Of a DNA stretch of 64,000 nucleotides, positions 1 to 9,000 are shown in pieces. Below the pieces are notes generated by a model that worked only from the letters and a program-made list of their open reading frames with translations, made no database searches and was not told where the DNA came from. Each line of letters opens with the position of its first letter. Within the stretch, counting starts at the first letter, position 1. Both the position numbers and the translations under genes were made by a program. The DNA lies in contig NZ_JAEIOI010000003.1 of NCBI RefSeq assembly GCF_021375795.1, forward strand, positions 124,001 through 188,000, read 5' to 3'. The stretch comes from Pseudomonas anguilliseptica. GTDB taxonomy: Bacteria; Pseudomonadota; Gammaproteobacteria; Pseudomonadales; Pseudomonadaceae.

Positions 1-148
1 ACAGCGAGGTGAAAAACTCGTTCAGTACCGCCAGCCGCGCCAGCAACACCCCGCCAAGCAGAAGCAGCAGCGAAGGCAGAAAATGACTGAAGCGCACAGC
101 AGCAAAACGCGACAAGGCGAGCCCCACACGACGGCAAAAAGTGGACAA
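1..148 (-). CDS. Partial membrane protein, N-terminus only
   Basis: The minus strand stays open from the left edge of the window to about position 148 and encodes a basic stretch (SRFAAVRFSHFLPS) followed by a leucine-rich segment (LLLLLGGVLLARLAVL) that looks like a first transmembrane helix. The start is uncertain: a TTG at 148 and a GTG at 127 are in frame, and the frame is also open further upstream; none has a strong ribosome binding site. It would be transcribed away from the acyl-CoA dehydrogenase terminator just upstream. Too little is present to name a family. Confidence 0.35.
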   Translation of the reverse strand, partial: MSTFCRRVGLALSRFAAVRFSHFLPSLLLLLGGVLLARLAVLNEFFTSL

Positions 149-250
149 CGCCGCGCAGTTTGCCTGTAACAGCAGAAATTCGCACGGAACCTGACCGGCA
201 AATCGACACACTGCCGGCCTGTGCTGCGCGCTGCCTAGATGACAGGCATA

Positions 251-285
251 AAAAAACCGCCACCCCAAGGGGCGGCGGTTTCTTT
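251..285 (-). terminator. Rho-independent terminator of the acyl-CoA dehydrogenase gene
   Basis: The arms AACCGCC and GGCGGTT plus inner CCCC/GGGG form a GC-rich stem. On the minus strand it is followed by a run of T (the A-run at 251-256). It lies about 20 bp after the stop codon of the dehydrogenase gene. Confidence 0.85.
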
Positions 286-305
286 GACCTGAAAAGGACG
301 GCGGC

Positions 306-2111
306 TTAGTAGCCCAGCGCGAAGTCTTCTTCGGCCATGTCCATCAGGTTGTTAGCACCAGACAGCATGGCTTCAACGTGCGCACGGGTACGCGGCAGGA
401 TACGTGCGAAGTAGAAGTTGGCGGTCTGCAGCTTGGCCTTGTAGAAGGCTGCGTCGTCAGTACCAGCAGCGATCTTCTCGGCAGCCAGGCGCGCCATGTC
501 AGCCCAGAAGTAGGCCAGGCAGACGTAACCGGAGTACATCAGGTAATCCACCGAAGCGGCACCGACTTCTTCGCGGTCCTTCATCGCGGCCATGCCCACT
601 TTCATGGTCAGGTCGCCCCACTCTTTGTTCAGTTTGGCCAGCGGTGCAACCAGCGCTTTGACAGCGTCGTTGCCTTCGTTGGCCTGGCAGAACTTGTGCA
701 CGATCTTGGTGAAGCCTTTCAGCGCTTCGCCTTGAGTCTGCAGCACTTTACGGCCCAGCAGGTCGAGTGCCTGGATGCCGGTGGTGCCTTCGTACAGCAT
801 GGAGATACGGCTGTCGCGAACGTTCTGCTCCATGCCCCACTCGGCGATAAAGCCGTGGCCGCCATAGATCTGTACGCCGTGGTTGGCTGCTTCGAAGCCG
901 ACTTCGGTCATGAACGCTTTGGCAATCGGCGTCAGGAAGGCCAGCAGGGAGTCTGCGGCTTTCTTCTCGGCTTCATCCTGGCTGTACTTGACGATGTCGA
1001 CCTGCTTGGCAGTGAAGTACACCATCGCACGGTTACCCTCGGCGAAAGCCTTCTGGGTCAGCAGCATGCGGCGCACGTCCGGGTGAACGATGATTGGGTC
1101 AGCGGCTTTTTCCGGCGCTTTCGGGCCAGTCAGGGAACGCATCTGCAGACGCTCACGAGCGTACTTCAGGCCGCCCTGGAAACCGGCTTCGGCGTGGGCC
1201 AGACCCTGCAGAGCAGTGCCCAGACGCGCCGTGTTCATGAAGGTGAACATGCAGTTCAGACCTTTGTTGGCTGGGCCGATCAGATAACCGGTTGCGCCGT
1301 CAAAGTTCATCACGCAGGTAGCGTTGCCGTGGATGCCCATCTTGTGCTCGATCGAGCCACAGGAAACGGCGTTGCGCGTGCCCACAGTGCCGTCAGCATT
1401 GACGTTGAATTTCGGCACGATGAACAGCGAGATACCTTTGGTGCCTTGCGGCGCGTCAGGCAGGCGAGCCAGCACGATGTGGACGATGTTATCGACCATG
1501 TCGTGTTCGCCAGCGGAGATGAAGATCTTGGTGCCGGACACTTTGTAAGAACCGTCAGCTTGCGGCTCGGCCTTGGTGCGCAGCATGCCCAGGTCGGTAC
1601 CACAATGCGGCTCGGTCAGGCACATGGTGCCAGTCCACTCGCCGGATACCAGCTTGGTCAGGTAGGTGTGCTTCTGCTCGTCGGTGCCGTGCTCGGAGAT
1701 GGTGTTCATCGCGCCGTGCGACAGGCCTGGGTACATGCCCCACGACCAGTTCGAGGTGCCAACCATTTCGCTGATCGCCAGCCCCAGGGACTCCGGCAGG
1801 CCTTGGCCGCCGTGGTCAACATCATGGGCCAGGCTCGGCCAGCCGCCTTCAACGAACTGCTTGTAGGCTTCTTTGAAGCCGGTAGGGGTTTTCACGCCTT
1901 CCGGGGACCAGGTACAGCCTTCGAGGTCACCTACACGGTTCAGTGGCGACAGCACTTGCTCACAGAACTTGGCACCTTCTTCAAGAATGGCGCTGACCAT
2001 GTCCGGAGTAGCGTCCTGGCAGCCAGGCAGGCTCTGATAATGCGCTTCGTAGCCGAGCAGTTCGTCGCGTACGAAACGGATATCACGCAAGGGGGCCTTG
2101 TAATCAGGCAT
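306..2111 (-). CDS. Acyl-CoA dehydrogenase (601 aa, long FadE/DmdC-like class)
   Basis: Flavin-dependent dehydrogenase expected to introduce the alpha-beta double bond in an acyl-CoA during fatty-acid beta-oxidation in the cytoplasm. The protein has the usual N-terminal, middle and C-terminal acyl-CoA dehydrogenase domains. [10 protein letters not shown] matches the substrate/FAD-binding signature, YGGHGF is present, and [18 protein letters not shown] carries the catalytic glutamate. The C-terminal extra domain gives the roughly 600-residue length of the Pseudomonas PA0506 type. ATG at 2111 ([10 protein letters not shown]) is chosen over the longer frame because it has AGAGG at good spacing and matches family N-termini. 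The promoter region contains PsrA-like operators, so induction by long-chain fatty acids is likely (inference). The exact chain-length preference cannot be read. Confidence 0.93.
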   Translation of the reverse strand: MPDYKAPLRDIRFVRDELLGYEAHYQSLPGCQDATPDMVSAILEEGAKFCEQVLSPLNRVGDLEGCTWSPEGVKTPTGFKEAYKQFVEGGWPSLAHDVDHGGQGLPESLGLAISEMVGTSNWSWGMYPGLSHGAMNTISEHGTDEQKHTYLTKLVSGEWTGTMCLTEPHCGTDLGMLRTKAEPQADGSYKVSGTKIFISAGEHDMVDNIVHIVLARLPDAPQGTKGISLFIVPKFNVNADGTVGTRNAVSCGSIEHKMGIHGNATCVMNFDGATGYLIGPANKGLNCMFTFMNTARLGTALQGLAHAEAGFQGGLKYARERLQMRSLTGPKAPEKAADPIIVHPDVRRMLLTQKAFAEGNRAMVYFTAKQVDIVKYSQDEAEKKAADSLLAFLTPIAKAFMTEVGFEAANHGVQIYGGHGFIAEWGMEQNVRDSRISMLYEGTTGIQALDLLGRKVLQTQGEALKGFTKIVHKFCQANEGNDAVKALVAPLAKLNKEWGDLTMKVGMAAMKDREEVGAASVDYLMYSGYVCLAYFWADMARLAAEKIAAGTDDAAFYKAKLQTANFYFARILPRTRAHVEAMLSGANNLMDMAEEDFALGY

Positions 2112-2215
2112 AGCGGTTAACCTCTGCGGTGGATTCTTAGTGTGTAGGTGACCGGATATTCGGTCGTTTTCGGGAGCAATCCCGGCGCTCGACAACCCCT
2201 TGGCAGGCGAGCTAA

Positions 2216-2243
2216 TCAAACAAGCGTTTGAAACATACGTTTA
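2216..2243. promoter_or_regulatory. Tandem PsrA-like operators (AAAC-N4-GTTT twice)
   Basis: TCAAACAAGCGTTTGA (2216-2231) has perfect 6-bp arms around 4 bp and fits the published PsrA consensus (C/G)AAAC-N2-4-GTTT(G/C). It is immediately followed by a second AAAC-ATAC-GTTT unit (to about 2242). Together they cover the -10 box and presumed start site of the acyl-CoA dehydrogenase promoter. PsrA is a TetR-type repressor of beta-oxidation genes released by long-chain acyl groups; assigning it here is by motif only. Confidence 0.6.
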
Positions 2244-2260
2244 TGCCTATTTAATGTCAA
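2232..2260 (-). promoter_or_regulatory. Sigma-70 promoter for the acyl-CoA dehydrogenase gene
   Basis: Reading the minus strand, TTGACA (2260-2255) is a perfect -35 box. A 17-bp spacer follows, then TATGTT (2237-2232) as the -10. Transcription would start near 2225, about 115 bp upstream of the ATG at 2111. The -10 overlaps the PsrA-like repeat. Confidence 0.7.
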
Positions 2261-2276
2261 GCACCCCAAGCGCCGT

Positions 2277-3053
2277 TCACGCCACCAGGTCGACAACCGG
2301 AGCGGGCTCCTGCAAACCACTGAGCTGCTTGTACAGATCAAGACTAGGTGGTGGTGGCCGATCCTGCTGCACTGACGCGGTGGATTTGTCTTCTTCGGCA
2401 GTCGCCTCCTCATCCGTCTGACGTTGTTCGCTGCGTGCCTCACTGGCAGCCTGCGCTTCGCTGCGTTGCTGTTGCGCCAGCTCGACACGGGCCTCGGCCA
2501 TCTGCAGTTGTGCTTGCGCGGCTACCTGCCGGTCCTGGGCTGACGGTTCGGCCGGTGCCAGCGCCGCGCGAATGACAACTTCCATCTTGCGCAGCGTGGC
2601 TTCCGGATCATTCGGAACCGGACTGGTGTCGATGCCGACCTCACCGCCCACCGCATAGCGCTTGCCATCCGGACCGCGTTCGTAGGTGTAACTCGGCGCG
2701 CCGGCATAGCGACCACCGACGGCGGCATGCGCCTGCTCGTGGGTGCGCACTTCCTGATCACGGCTGACCAATTTGGCGATTTCCAGCTGTTCAAGGCGCT
2801 GCTGTTGTGGGCTGGGTTCGCCTTCGCGGCTTTTCGCGTCTTCGGGAGTGGTCGAGGCGTCGGCAGGTTTATCCGCTTCCTCACGCGCCGAAGCCGACTG
2901 CTCATCAGCCAGTGGCTGAGCGGCGGTTACCGGCGACTGAGCCGCGCGGGTAATGTCCGGGGATACATCAGGGGAAATATTGGACGCAAGAAGACGAGCC
3001 GGCAGTAGCGTGGCTGCAGGCGCAGGATAAGACGTTGCGCCGCCAATCTGCAT
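2277..3053 (-). CDS. SprA-related putative metalloprotease (258 aa)
   Basis: The central region reads VRTHEQAHAAVGGRYAG, then PSYTYERGPDGKRYAVGGEV, typical of the SprA-related family (PF12118), whose members are annotated as putative metalloproteases. HEQAH is an HExxH zinc-site motif at about residues 108-112. The first ~90 residues are Ala/Ser/Glu-rich and low complexity. The C-terminal third (about 175-225) is Gln/Ala/Glu-rich and probably coiled coil. No signal peptide is evident. ATG at 3053 has GAGGAG 7 bp upstream. The next gene upstream (3120-3419) is in the same direction and only 66 bp away, so the two are probably co-transcribed. The substrate is unknown. Confidence 0.75.
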   Translation of the reverse strand: MQIGGATSYPAPAATLLPARLLASNISPDVSPDITRAAQSPVTAAQPLADEQSASAREEADKPADASTTPEDAKSREGEPSPQQQRLEQLEIAKLVSRDQEVRTHEQAHAAVGGRYAGAPSYTYERGPDGKRYAVGGEVGIDTSPVPNDPEATLRKMEVVIRAALAPAEPSAQDRQVAAQAQLQMAEARVELAQQQRSEAQAASEARSEQRQTDEEATAEEDKSTASVQQDRPPPPSLDLYKQLSGLQEPAPVVDLVA

Positions 3054-3119
3054 GCAATGACTCCTCGCCCCTGGATGGCCGCCTCATGGCCAGGCATGAG
3101 TACGCGCGGGGCGGGTGAC

Positions 3120-3419
3120 TCAGGCCGTTGTATCGATCAGGGTACCGAGCACTTCATCGGCGGTTTTCACCACCTTGGCGCCCGCTTCCGCTTCATTCTG
3201 CCCCTGGCGCAGGGCAACCAGGCTTTCCGCCAGATCGGGGCGGCTCTGCTCGGCTGCGCTCACGGCGGGGTTGACCTGGTTGGCCGGCGGCGTGGAAGTC
3301 GGCTGTTGCGGCGGGGTAACCGCGCTGCTGGCGATATCCGCCGCAGCCTGATCGACTCGGCGCTGACCGGATTGAATGGTGCTGATGCCCGAGTTGAACG
3401 CGCTTCCTGAAATTTCCAT
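3120..3419 (-). CDS. Small protein with flagellar rod-like N-terminal motif (99 aa)
   Basis: The N-terminus MEISGSAFNSGISTIQSGQR continues with RVDQAAADIASSA, which resembles the N-terminal helix of flagellar basal-body rod and hook proteins (…G…A..RVD..A.NIAN). The middle is Pro/Thr/Gln-rich (about 38-55). The C-terminus (LAESLVALRQGQNEAEAGAK) looks like a second amphipathic helix, again the rod-protein plan in miniature. ATG at 3419 has GGGAG 7 bp upstream; an in-frame start nine codons earlier is less likely. It is followed closely by the SprA-related gene. No flagellar genes are nearby, so a flagellar role is not established. Confidence 0.65.
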   Translation of the reverse strand: MEISGSAFNSGISTIQSGQRRVDQAAADIASSAVTPPQQPTSTPPANQVNPAVSAAEQSRPDLAESLVALRQGQNEAEAGAKVVKTADEVLGTLIDTTA

Positions 3420-3515
3420 GCCCAAGCTCCCGCTATGGCAAACCACTAACAGCCTTAATTGAAGCAGAAGTTGCTCGAAAAACGTACAAGCAAAAGGCTA
3501 TGGCACTTGGCCTGC

Positions 3516-4205
3516 TTATAGCGGGCGGTGCAATGGATCGCGATTGAGATAGCCGGAAACCGCAGCCGGCGTGGCTTCGGCTAGGCGCGGAACATAGCCC
3601 AGGCAGGGTGCCGGTAGCCACTCGGCCAGGGTCGCCAGATTGTCTTCAAGGCGCGAAGTGTGCGGGTCGACCAGATTGGCCACCCAGCCCGCCAGTGGCA
3701 GGCCGTCACGCAGGATGGCCTCAGCGGTGAGCAGCGCCTGATTGATGCAACCCAGACGCACGCCGACCACCAGAATCACCGGTAACTGCAGGGCAATCGC
3801 CAGATCAGAAAGCGCCGCATCCCCGGCCAACGGCACGCGCCAGCCGCCCGCCCCTTCGACCAGGGTAAAGTCTGCCAGCTTGTCCAAAACGGCCTGCACC
3901 GGCCCCTGCAACGCTGCAACATCCAGCAATACACCGACCTCGCGCGCCGCCAGATGCGGAGCGATCGCCGGCTCGAAGGCCAGCGGATTGACCTCGTCAT
4001 AGCGCAGCGCCAGGGTGCACTCACCGAGCAATGCCAACGCGTCGTCGTTGCGCAGACCATCCGCTGTGCGCACGCAACCAGATGCCACCGGTTTAGCCGC
4101 AGCAGTCGACAGCCCCGCCATTCGTGCAGCGTGCAGCAGCCCGGCGGCGATGGTGGTTTTGCCGATTTCGGTGTCGGTGCCGGTGACGAAAAATGCTTGG
4201 CTCAT
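3516..4205 (-). CDS. bioD: Dethiobiotin synthetase
   Basis: ATP-dependent carboxylation of 7,8-diaminopelargonate to dethiobiotin, the penultimate step of biotin synthesis, in the cytoplasm. The P-loop is FVTGTDTEIGKTTIAAG at about residues 5-21; VEGAGGWRVP is the second conserved nucleotide/substrate loop. At 229 aa it has the usual length. The ATG at 4205 gives the normal BioD N-terminus (MSQAFFVTGT); a longer frame is an overextension. It is the last gene of bioB-F-H-C-D, 63 bp after bioC. Confidence 0.96.
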   Translation of the reverse strand: MSQAFFVTGTDTEIGKTTIAAGLLHAARMAGLSTAAAKPVASGCVRTADGLRNDDALALLGECTLALRYDEVNPLAFEPAIAPHLAAREVGVLLDVAALQGPVQAVLDKLADFTLVEGAGGWRVPLAGDAALSDLAIALQLPVILVVGVRLGCINQALLTAEAILRDGLPLAGWVANLVDPHTSRLEDNLATLAEWLPAPCLGYVPRLAEATPAAVSGYLNRDPLHRPL

Positions 4206-4268
4206 AACGATCTCAGGTGAGGAGTATTGACGACGTTCTGCGGTCACTCAGGGCAGACCGCGCTTATC

Positions 4269-5075
4269 TCAACCCTTGCGCAATACGCCGTAGACCACCT
4301 GATAAGTCGCTGGCAGCCCTTGCGGCTGACGGAACTGCTCATAGGCATTGAGCAGCGCCAGCATGCGCGCCCGCCCAGTCAAACCGCCGGGCCGGCCGGG
4401 ATTGAGGTTGTGTGCGCCGAGGGCTTTCAGTTCATGGGTCAGGCTGCGTACATCGGGGTAATAAAGCGTTTCAGGCGTGGCTTGCAGGCTGAGCAGCGCC
4501 AACCCACTACCAGCGCACAGGTCCTGATAATCCTCGAAACGGCGGAAGCGGTTGACGTGGACAAAGCCATCCACCGCCTGCCAGCTGTCACGCAGCTCCT
4601 GCAGAGTGCCGACGTACAGGCTGCTGAACGCCAGCACACCGCCAGGGCGCAGCACTCGTGCGGCCTCGCCAAGCACCGCAGAAAAATCCGCACACCACTG
4701 CAGCGCCAGGCTGGAAAACAGCAGGTCGCAGGACGCATCACGCAACGGCAGGCGCTCGGCATCGCCGGCAATAAACTGCTGCGCGCCGCCCAGCGACCGA
4801 GCGTGCTGCAGCATGCCTTCGGCGATATCCACAGCCACGCCCTGACTGGCCGGAAAACGCTCGCCCAGCGCGCGACTGAAATAGCCGGTGCCACAACCCA
4901 GATCGAGCCAACGCGCCGGGCTGATCGCCGCCGGCAACTGCGCCAGCAACTGCTGCCCCACGTTGCGCTGCAGAGCCGCCACGCTGTCGTAGCTCTGCGC
5001 CGCGCGGGAGAACGACGCCGCCACCTGACGCTTATCCGGCAGGCCGCCAAATGGGTCATGGGCTAGATCAGTCAT
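4269..5075 (-). CDS. bioC: Malonyl-[acyl-carrier protein] O-methyltransferase
   Basis: Methylates the free carboxyl of malonyl-ACP with SAM so that fatty-acid synthesis can build the pimeloyl chain of biotin. The SAM-binding motif [15 protein letters not shown], is at about residues 56-69, followed by VDIAEGML and [14 protein letters not shown] of the class I methyltransferase fold. [16 protein letters not shown] near the N-terminus is characteristic of BioC. ATG at 5075 overlaps the bioH stop by 8 bp, implying translational coupling. Length is 268 aa. Confidence 0.95.
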   Translation of the reverse strand: MTDLAHDPFGGLPDKRQVAASFSRAAQSYDSVAALQRNVGQQLLAQLPAAISPARWLDLGCGTGYFSRALGERFPASQGVAVDIAEGMLQHARSLGGAQQFIAGDAERLPLRDASCDLLFSSLALQWCADFSAVLGEAARVLRPGGVLAFSSLYVGTLQELRDSWQAVDGFVHVNRFRRFEDYQDLCAGSGLALLSLQATPETLYYPDVRSLTHELKALGAHNLNPGRPGGLTGRARMLALLNAYEQFRQPQGLPATYQVVYGVLRKG

Positions 5076-5799
5076 CACCGGCCTCGTGCAGAAAAGCCTG
5101 AATCGCCGCGGCAATTTCATGCGGGCGTTCCAGGGCAAAGGCGTGGTTGGCGTTATCAATCAGGCCGACTTCGACATCTGGCAACAACTCCAGCAAGGCT
5201 TGCGCGGCGCTCGCTGGAACCAGCGCATCGGCGCCGGCAAACAGATGCAACTGCGGGCCGACAAAGGCCTGTAGCGCTGTCCGCGTATCCAGGTTGGCGA
5301 GCAAATCCAGCCCGGCCAGCAGAGTGGCGGACTGTGGCAGCGGAGCCGCGCCGAGCAACTGCCGCGACAGACTGCGAGCATCCGCCGTCCCCTGAGCGCA
5401 GAGCAGGGTAAACCGCTTCAGGGTGGCGGACGTATCAGCGGCGCAGCCCTGACGGAACGCATCAAAGGTCTCGGCGGACATAGCCGCAGGCCAATCCGAC
5501 TCAGCGACAAAGCGCAGGTTGCTGGCCAGGGTCAGCAAGCCGCTGCAGCGTTCGCCACGCCGCGCAGCCAGCTCAGCGGCGAGCATACCGCCAAGCGACC
5601 AGCCGCCGAGCCAGGCGTCCTGAGGCAGGGTGGCATCCAGTTCATCCAGCCAGTCGGCCGGATCGCTGGACTCCAGCATCGGCAATGGCTCGATGTCGAC
5701 ATGTAGACGCGGATCGAGACCGCGCTGGGCCTCGACCAGCGGCTGCAAGGGCGCAGTGCCCAGCCCCCAGCCGGGCAACAGAATCAGTCGATCACGCAT
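5068..5799 (-). CDS. bioH: Pimeloyl-[acyl-carrier protein] methyl ester esterase
   Basis: Alpha/beta hydrolase that removes the methyl ester placed by BioC, releasing pimeloyl-ACP for BioF. The catalytic triad is visible: Ser in [12 protein letters not shown] (about residue 70), Asp in FAGADALVP and His in [22 protein letters not shown] forms the oxyanion-hole region. Length 243 aa. It overlaps bioF upstream by 8 bp and bioC downstream by 8 bp, so the genes are coupled. Confidence 0.95.
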   Translation of the reverse strand: MRDRLILLPGWGLGTAPLQPLVEAQRGLDPRLHVDIEPLPMLESSDPADWLDELDATLPQDAWLGGWSLGGMLAAELAARRGERCSGLLTLASNLRFVAESDWPAAMSAETFDAFRQGCAADTSATLKRFTLLCAQGTADARSLSRQLLGAAPLPQSATLLAGLDLLANLDTRTALQAFVGPQLHLFAGADALVPASAAQALLELLPDVEVGLIDNANHAFALERPHEIAAAIQAFLHEAGDD

Positions 5800-6973
5800 G
5801 CACGGCCGCCTCGCTCGTCAGCAGCGGCCAGCATTCGGCCAAAGCCTCCAGTAGCAGTTCCAGCTGTTCCAGGCTGTGCGCGGCGGACAAGGTGACGCGT
5901 AAGCGGGCACTGCCGGCGGGCACGGTGGGCGGACGAATCGCCGTCACCAGCAGACCGCGCTCACGCAACAGCTGCGACAACTGCAGGGCGCGCGCACTGT
6001 CGCCAACCAGGATCGGCTGAATCGGCGTTTCACTGTCCATCAGCTCCAAGCCAATGGCCTGCGCACCTTCGCGAAAACGCTTGATCAGAGCATTCAGGTG
6101 TTCACGCCGCCAATGCTCGCTGCGCAGCAGCTCCAGGCTTTGCAGGGTGGCGCAGGCCAGCGCCGGCGGCTGGCTGGTGGTGTAGATATAAGACCGAGCG
6201 AACTGCACCAGGGCTTCGATCAGATCGTCACTGCCGGCGACAAAGGCACCGGCCGTACCGAAAGCCTTGCCCAGGGTACCGACCAGCACCTGCACATCGT
6301 CCAGGCCCAGGCCGAAGTGCTCAACAATGCCACCGCCGGTGGCGCCCAGTGGGCCAAAACCATGGGCATCATCGACCATCACCCAGGCATTGGTGCGGCG
6401 CGCTTCGGCACACAGCGACGGCAGATCAGCCAGATCGCCGTCCATGCTGAACACGCCGTCGGTGACGATCAGGGTATTGCCGCTCACCTTGCGCAGGCGA
6501 TTGGCCAGGCTGACGCCATCGTTGTGCAGGTAGCGGGAAAAGCGCGCACCACTGAGCAGGCCGGCATCCAACAGGGAGGCATGATTAAGGCGATCTTCGA
6601 GCACGCTATCGCCCTGCCCGACCAGCGCAGCAACCGCACCGAGGTTGGCCATATAGCCGGTGGAAAACAGCAGCGCGCGGGGGCGACCAGTGAATTCAGC
6701 CAGCGCCTCTTCGAGCTGGTGATGCGGGGTGCTGTGGCCGATCACCAGATGCGAAGCGCCGCCGCCCACGCCCCATTTCGCCGCCCCGGCACGCCAGGCT
6801 TCGATCACTTTGGGGTGGTTGGCCAGGCCGAGGTAATCGTTGGAGCAGAAGGCCAGCAGCTGCCGACCATCGACCTGCACCAAGGGCCCTTGTGGCGATT
6901 CCAGCAGCGGGCGCTGACGGTACAGATTGGCGGCGCGACGCTCGGCGAGGCGGGCGGATAAATCGAAAGGCAT
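5792..6973 (-). CDS. bioF: 8-amino-7-oxononanoate synthase
   Basis: PLP enzyme condensing pimeloyl-ACP with L-alanine to 8-amino-7-oxononanoate (AON/KAPA). The PLP lysine is in [32 protein letters not shown] and [16 protein letters not shown] are the cofactor-binding segments of the alpha-oxoamine synthase family. ATG at 6973 ([13 protein letters not shown]) is preferred, with AGG about 7 bp upstream; a longer frame to 7015 runs through a REP-like element. 393 aa, normal length. Confidence 0.95.
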   Translation of the reverse strand: MPFDLSARLAERRAANLYRQRPLLESPQGPLVQVDGRQLLAFCSNDYLGLANHPKVIEAWRAGAAKWGVGGGASHLVIGHSTPHHQLEEALAEFTGRPRALLFSTGYMANLGAVAALVGQGDSVLEDRLNHASLLDAGLLSGARFSRYLHNDGVSLANRLRKVSGNTLIVTDGVFSMDGDLADLPSLCAEARRTNAWVMVDDAHGFGPLGATGGGIVEHFGLGLDDVQVLVGTLGKAFGTAGAFVAGSDDLIEALVQFARSYIYTTSQPPALACATLQSLELLRSEHWRREHLNALIKRFREGAQAIGLELMDSETPIQPILVGDSARALQLSQLLRERGLLVTAIRPPTVPAGSARLRVTLSAAHSLEQLELLLEALAECWPLLTSEAAVHA

Positions 6974-6981
6974 ATGCATAC

Positions 6982-7058
6982 CTGCGGGAGCCAGCTTGCT
7001 GGCGATCAGCGGCAAACCCGATCGCCGAGACGTCGGACCGCAACAAGCTGGCGCCTAC
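6982..7058. repeat. REP-like inverted element between bioB and bioF
   Basis: GCGGGAGCCAGCTTGCTGGC (from 6984) and the inverted CAACAAGCTGGCGCCTAC (7041-7058) form a paired imperfect palindrome of the Pseudomonas GTAGGAGC-type REP family. Related copies occur at about 30283 and 63389. It sits between two genes of one operon, where REP pairs can affect mRNA stability. Confidence 0.65.
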
Positions 7059-7071
7059 ATCAACAAGCGGT

Positions 7072-8130
7072 TTAGGCCGAAGCGGCGTTATAGAACAGCT
7101 TGGAATCGCGCTGTTCGACCAGGGCCTGCTCGATGGCGGCCTGGTGCACTTCATCGGCGTGCTCTTCGCGCTCCTCAGGTTTGATGCCGAGGCGGGCGAA
7201 CAGCTGCATGTCCTTGTCGGCCTGCGGGTTCTTGGTGGTCAGCAGTTTCTCGCCGTAGAAGATCGAGTTGGCGCCGGCAAAGAACGCCAGGGCCTGCATC
7301 TGCTCGTTCATCGCCTCACGGCCGGCGGACAGCCGCACATGCGACTGCGGCATCATGATCCGCGCAACAGCGAGCATGCGAATAAAGTCGAACGGATCGA
7401 CATCCTTCTCGCCCGCCAGTGGCGTGCCTTCGACTTTGACCAGCATGTTGATCGGCACCGACTCCGGGTGCTCCGGCAGGTTGGCCAGCTGGATCAGCAG
7501 GCCAGCGCGGTCGTCCAGCGATTCGCCCATGCCGAGGATGCCGCCCGAGCAGATCTTCATCCCCGACTCACGCACATAGGCCAGGGTTTCCAGGCGCTCG
7601 CCGTAAGTGCGGGTGGTGATGATATTGCCGTAGAACTCCGGCGAGGTGTCGAGGTTGTGGTTGTAGTAGTCGAGGCCCGCTGCGGCCAGAGCCTGGGTTT
7701 GCTCTTTATCCAGTTTGCCCAGGGTCATGCAGGTTTCCAGGCCCAGGGCTTTGACGCCTTCGACCATCTTCAGCACGTAAGGCATGTCCTTGGCCGACGG
7801 GTGCTTCCACGCCGCGCCCATGCAGAAACGCGTAGAGCCAATGGCCTTGGCCTCGGCGGCGGCCTCCAGCACCTTTTGCACTTCCATCAACTTCTGTTTG
7901 TCCAGACCGGTGTTGTAGTGGCCGGACTGCGGGCAGTACTTGCAGTCTTCCGGGCAGGCGCCGGTCTTGATCGACAGCAGGGTCGAGACCTGCACACGGT
8001 TCTGGTCGAAATGCGCGCGGTGCACGGTCTGCGCCTGGAACAGCAGATCGTTGAACGGTTGCTCGAAGAGCGCCTTGACCTCACTAAGAGTCCAGTCGTG
8101 ACGCAGGTTGGCGGCGGTGGTGGCGCTCAT
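7072..8130 (-). CDS. bioB: Biotin synthase
   Basis: Radical-SAM enzyme inserting sulfur into dethiobiotin, the last biotin step. The radical-SAM cluster motif CPEDCKYC (CxxxCxxC) is at about residues 60-67, followed by [37 protein letters not shown] and [10 protein letters not shown] are conserved BioB segments. Length 352 aa. ATG at 8130 has AAGGA upstream. It is the first gene of the operon bioB-F-H-C-D and is divergent from the comF-like gene; the 80 bp between them must hold both promoters, but I could not pick convincing boxes. Confidence 0.97.
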   Translation of the reverse strand: MSATTAANLRHDWTLSEVKALFEQPFNDLLFQAQTVHRAHFDQNRVQVSTLLSIKTGACPEDCKYCPQSGHYNTGLDKQKLMEVQKVLEAAAEAKAIGSTRFCMGAAWKHPSAKDMPYVLKMVEGVKALGLETCMTLGKLDKEQTQALAAAGLDYYNHNLDTSPEFYGNIITTRTYGERLETLAYVRESGMKICSGGILGMGESLDDRAGLLIQLANLPEHPESVPINMLVKVEGTPLAGEKDVDPFDFIRMLAVARIMMPQSHVRLSAGREAMNEQMQALAFFAGANSIFYGEKLLTTKNPQADKDMQLFARLGIKPEEREEHADEVHQAAIEQALVEQRDSKLFYNAASA

Positions 8131-8210
8131 CGGTAATTCCTTATTGTAGGCTGCGCCCTGCTAGATTCAGCGGACGCGACACGGATGTTCGGCATAGTTA
8201 TGGAAGGCGT

Positions 8211-8945
8211 ATGCGCTGTCAACCCAGCACACAACACCAGGTTTACAACTGGTTAAAAAGCAAACAGATCTGCCTGCTTTGCGATGAGCCCGCAGACGCC
8301 GCACTGGCCATCTGCACCAGCTGTGAAGCCGAGCTGCCCTGGCTTGGCGGGCATTGCCAGGTCTGTGCCCTGCCGCTGCCCAGTCAAGGTCTGGTGTGCG
8401 GGGCCTGCCTGAAAAAACCGCCGAGTTTCAGCAAGGTCGAAGTGCCCTGGCGTTACGCCTTTCCCGTCGACAGCCTGATTACCCGTTTCAAGCATCAGGC
8501 CAAGTGGCCATTGGGACGTCTGCTCGGTGAGCTTTTGTCACAGCATCTGCAACATGCCTTCGATGAAGGGTTGCCGCGTCCTGATCTGCTGCTGCCTGTG
8601 CCCCTGGCCGACAGGCGTCAACGTCAGCGCGGCTTCAACCAGGCCGGCCTGCTCACTGAATGGCTGAGCGCCAACCTGCAACTGCCGGTGCAAGCTCACT
8701 GGCTACAGCGGGTGATCGACACCCCGGCGCAACAGCAACTGGATGCCGCCACGCGCAAGCGCAACCTGCGCAAAGCATTTGCCCTGGCGCCGGACAGTGC
8801 AGTCAGTAGCCGGCATGTGGCGCTGGTCGATGATGTGCTGACCACCGGCGCCACCGCCGAAAGCCTGGCGCAGCTATTGAAAAAGGCCGGCGCAGCGCGG
8901 GTCGATGTGTACTGCCTGGCGCGCACGCCAAAGCCTGGTGATTGA
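8211..8945 (+). CDS. ComF family protein (phosphoribosyltransferase-like)
   Basis: The N-terminal zinc-ribbon-like segment has CLLCDEPADAALAICTSC followed by CQVCALPLPSQGLVCGAC. The C-terminal phosphoribosyltransferase domain has the PRPP motif ALVDDVLTTGATAESLAQLL. ComF proteins are linked to DNA uptake/transformation, and the E. coli relative (GntX/YhgH) stands beside bioH; here too the gene is divergent from the bio operon. 244 aa; ATG at 8211 has GGAAGG upstream. Biochemical activity is unknown in this genus. Confidence 0.88.
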   Translation: MRCQPSTQHQVYNWLKSKQICLLCDEPADAALAICTSCEAELPWLGGHCQVCALPLPSQGLVCGACLKKPPSFSKVEVPWRYAFPVDSLITRFKHQAKWPLGRLLGELLSQHLQHAFDEGLPRPDLLLPVPLADRRQRQRGFNQAGLLTEWLSANLQLPVQAHWLQRVIDTPAQQQLDAATRKRNLRKAFALAPDSAVSSRHVALVDDVLTTGATAESLAQLLKKAGAARVDVYCLARTPKPGD

Positions 8946-9000
8946 GCGGCCAACGACCGTTAAGGAGTACACTTTGCAGCCAATTGCTCCGGAGCCGACC

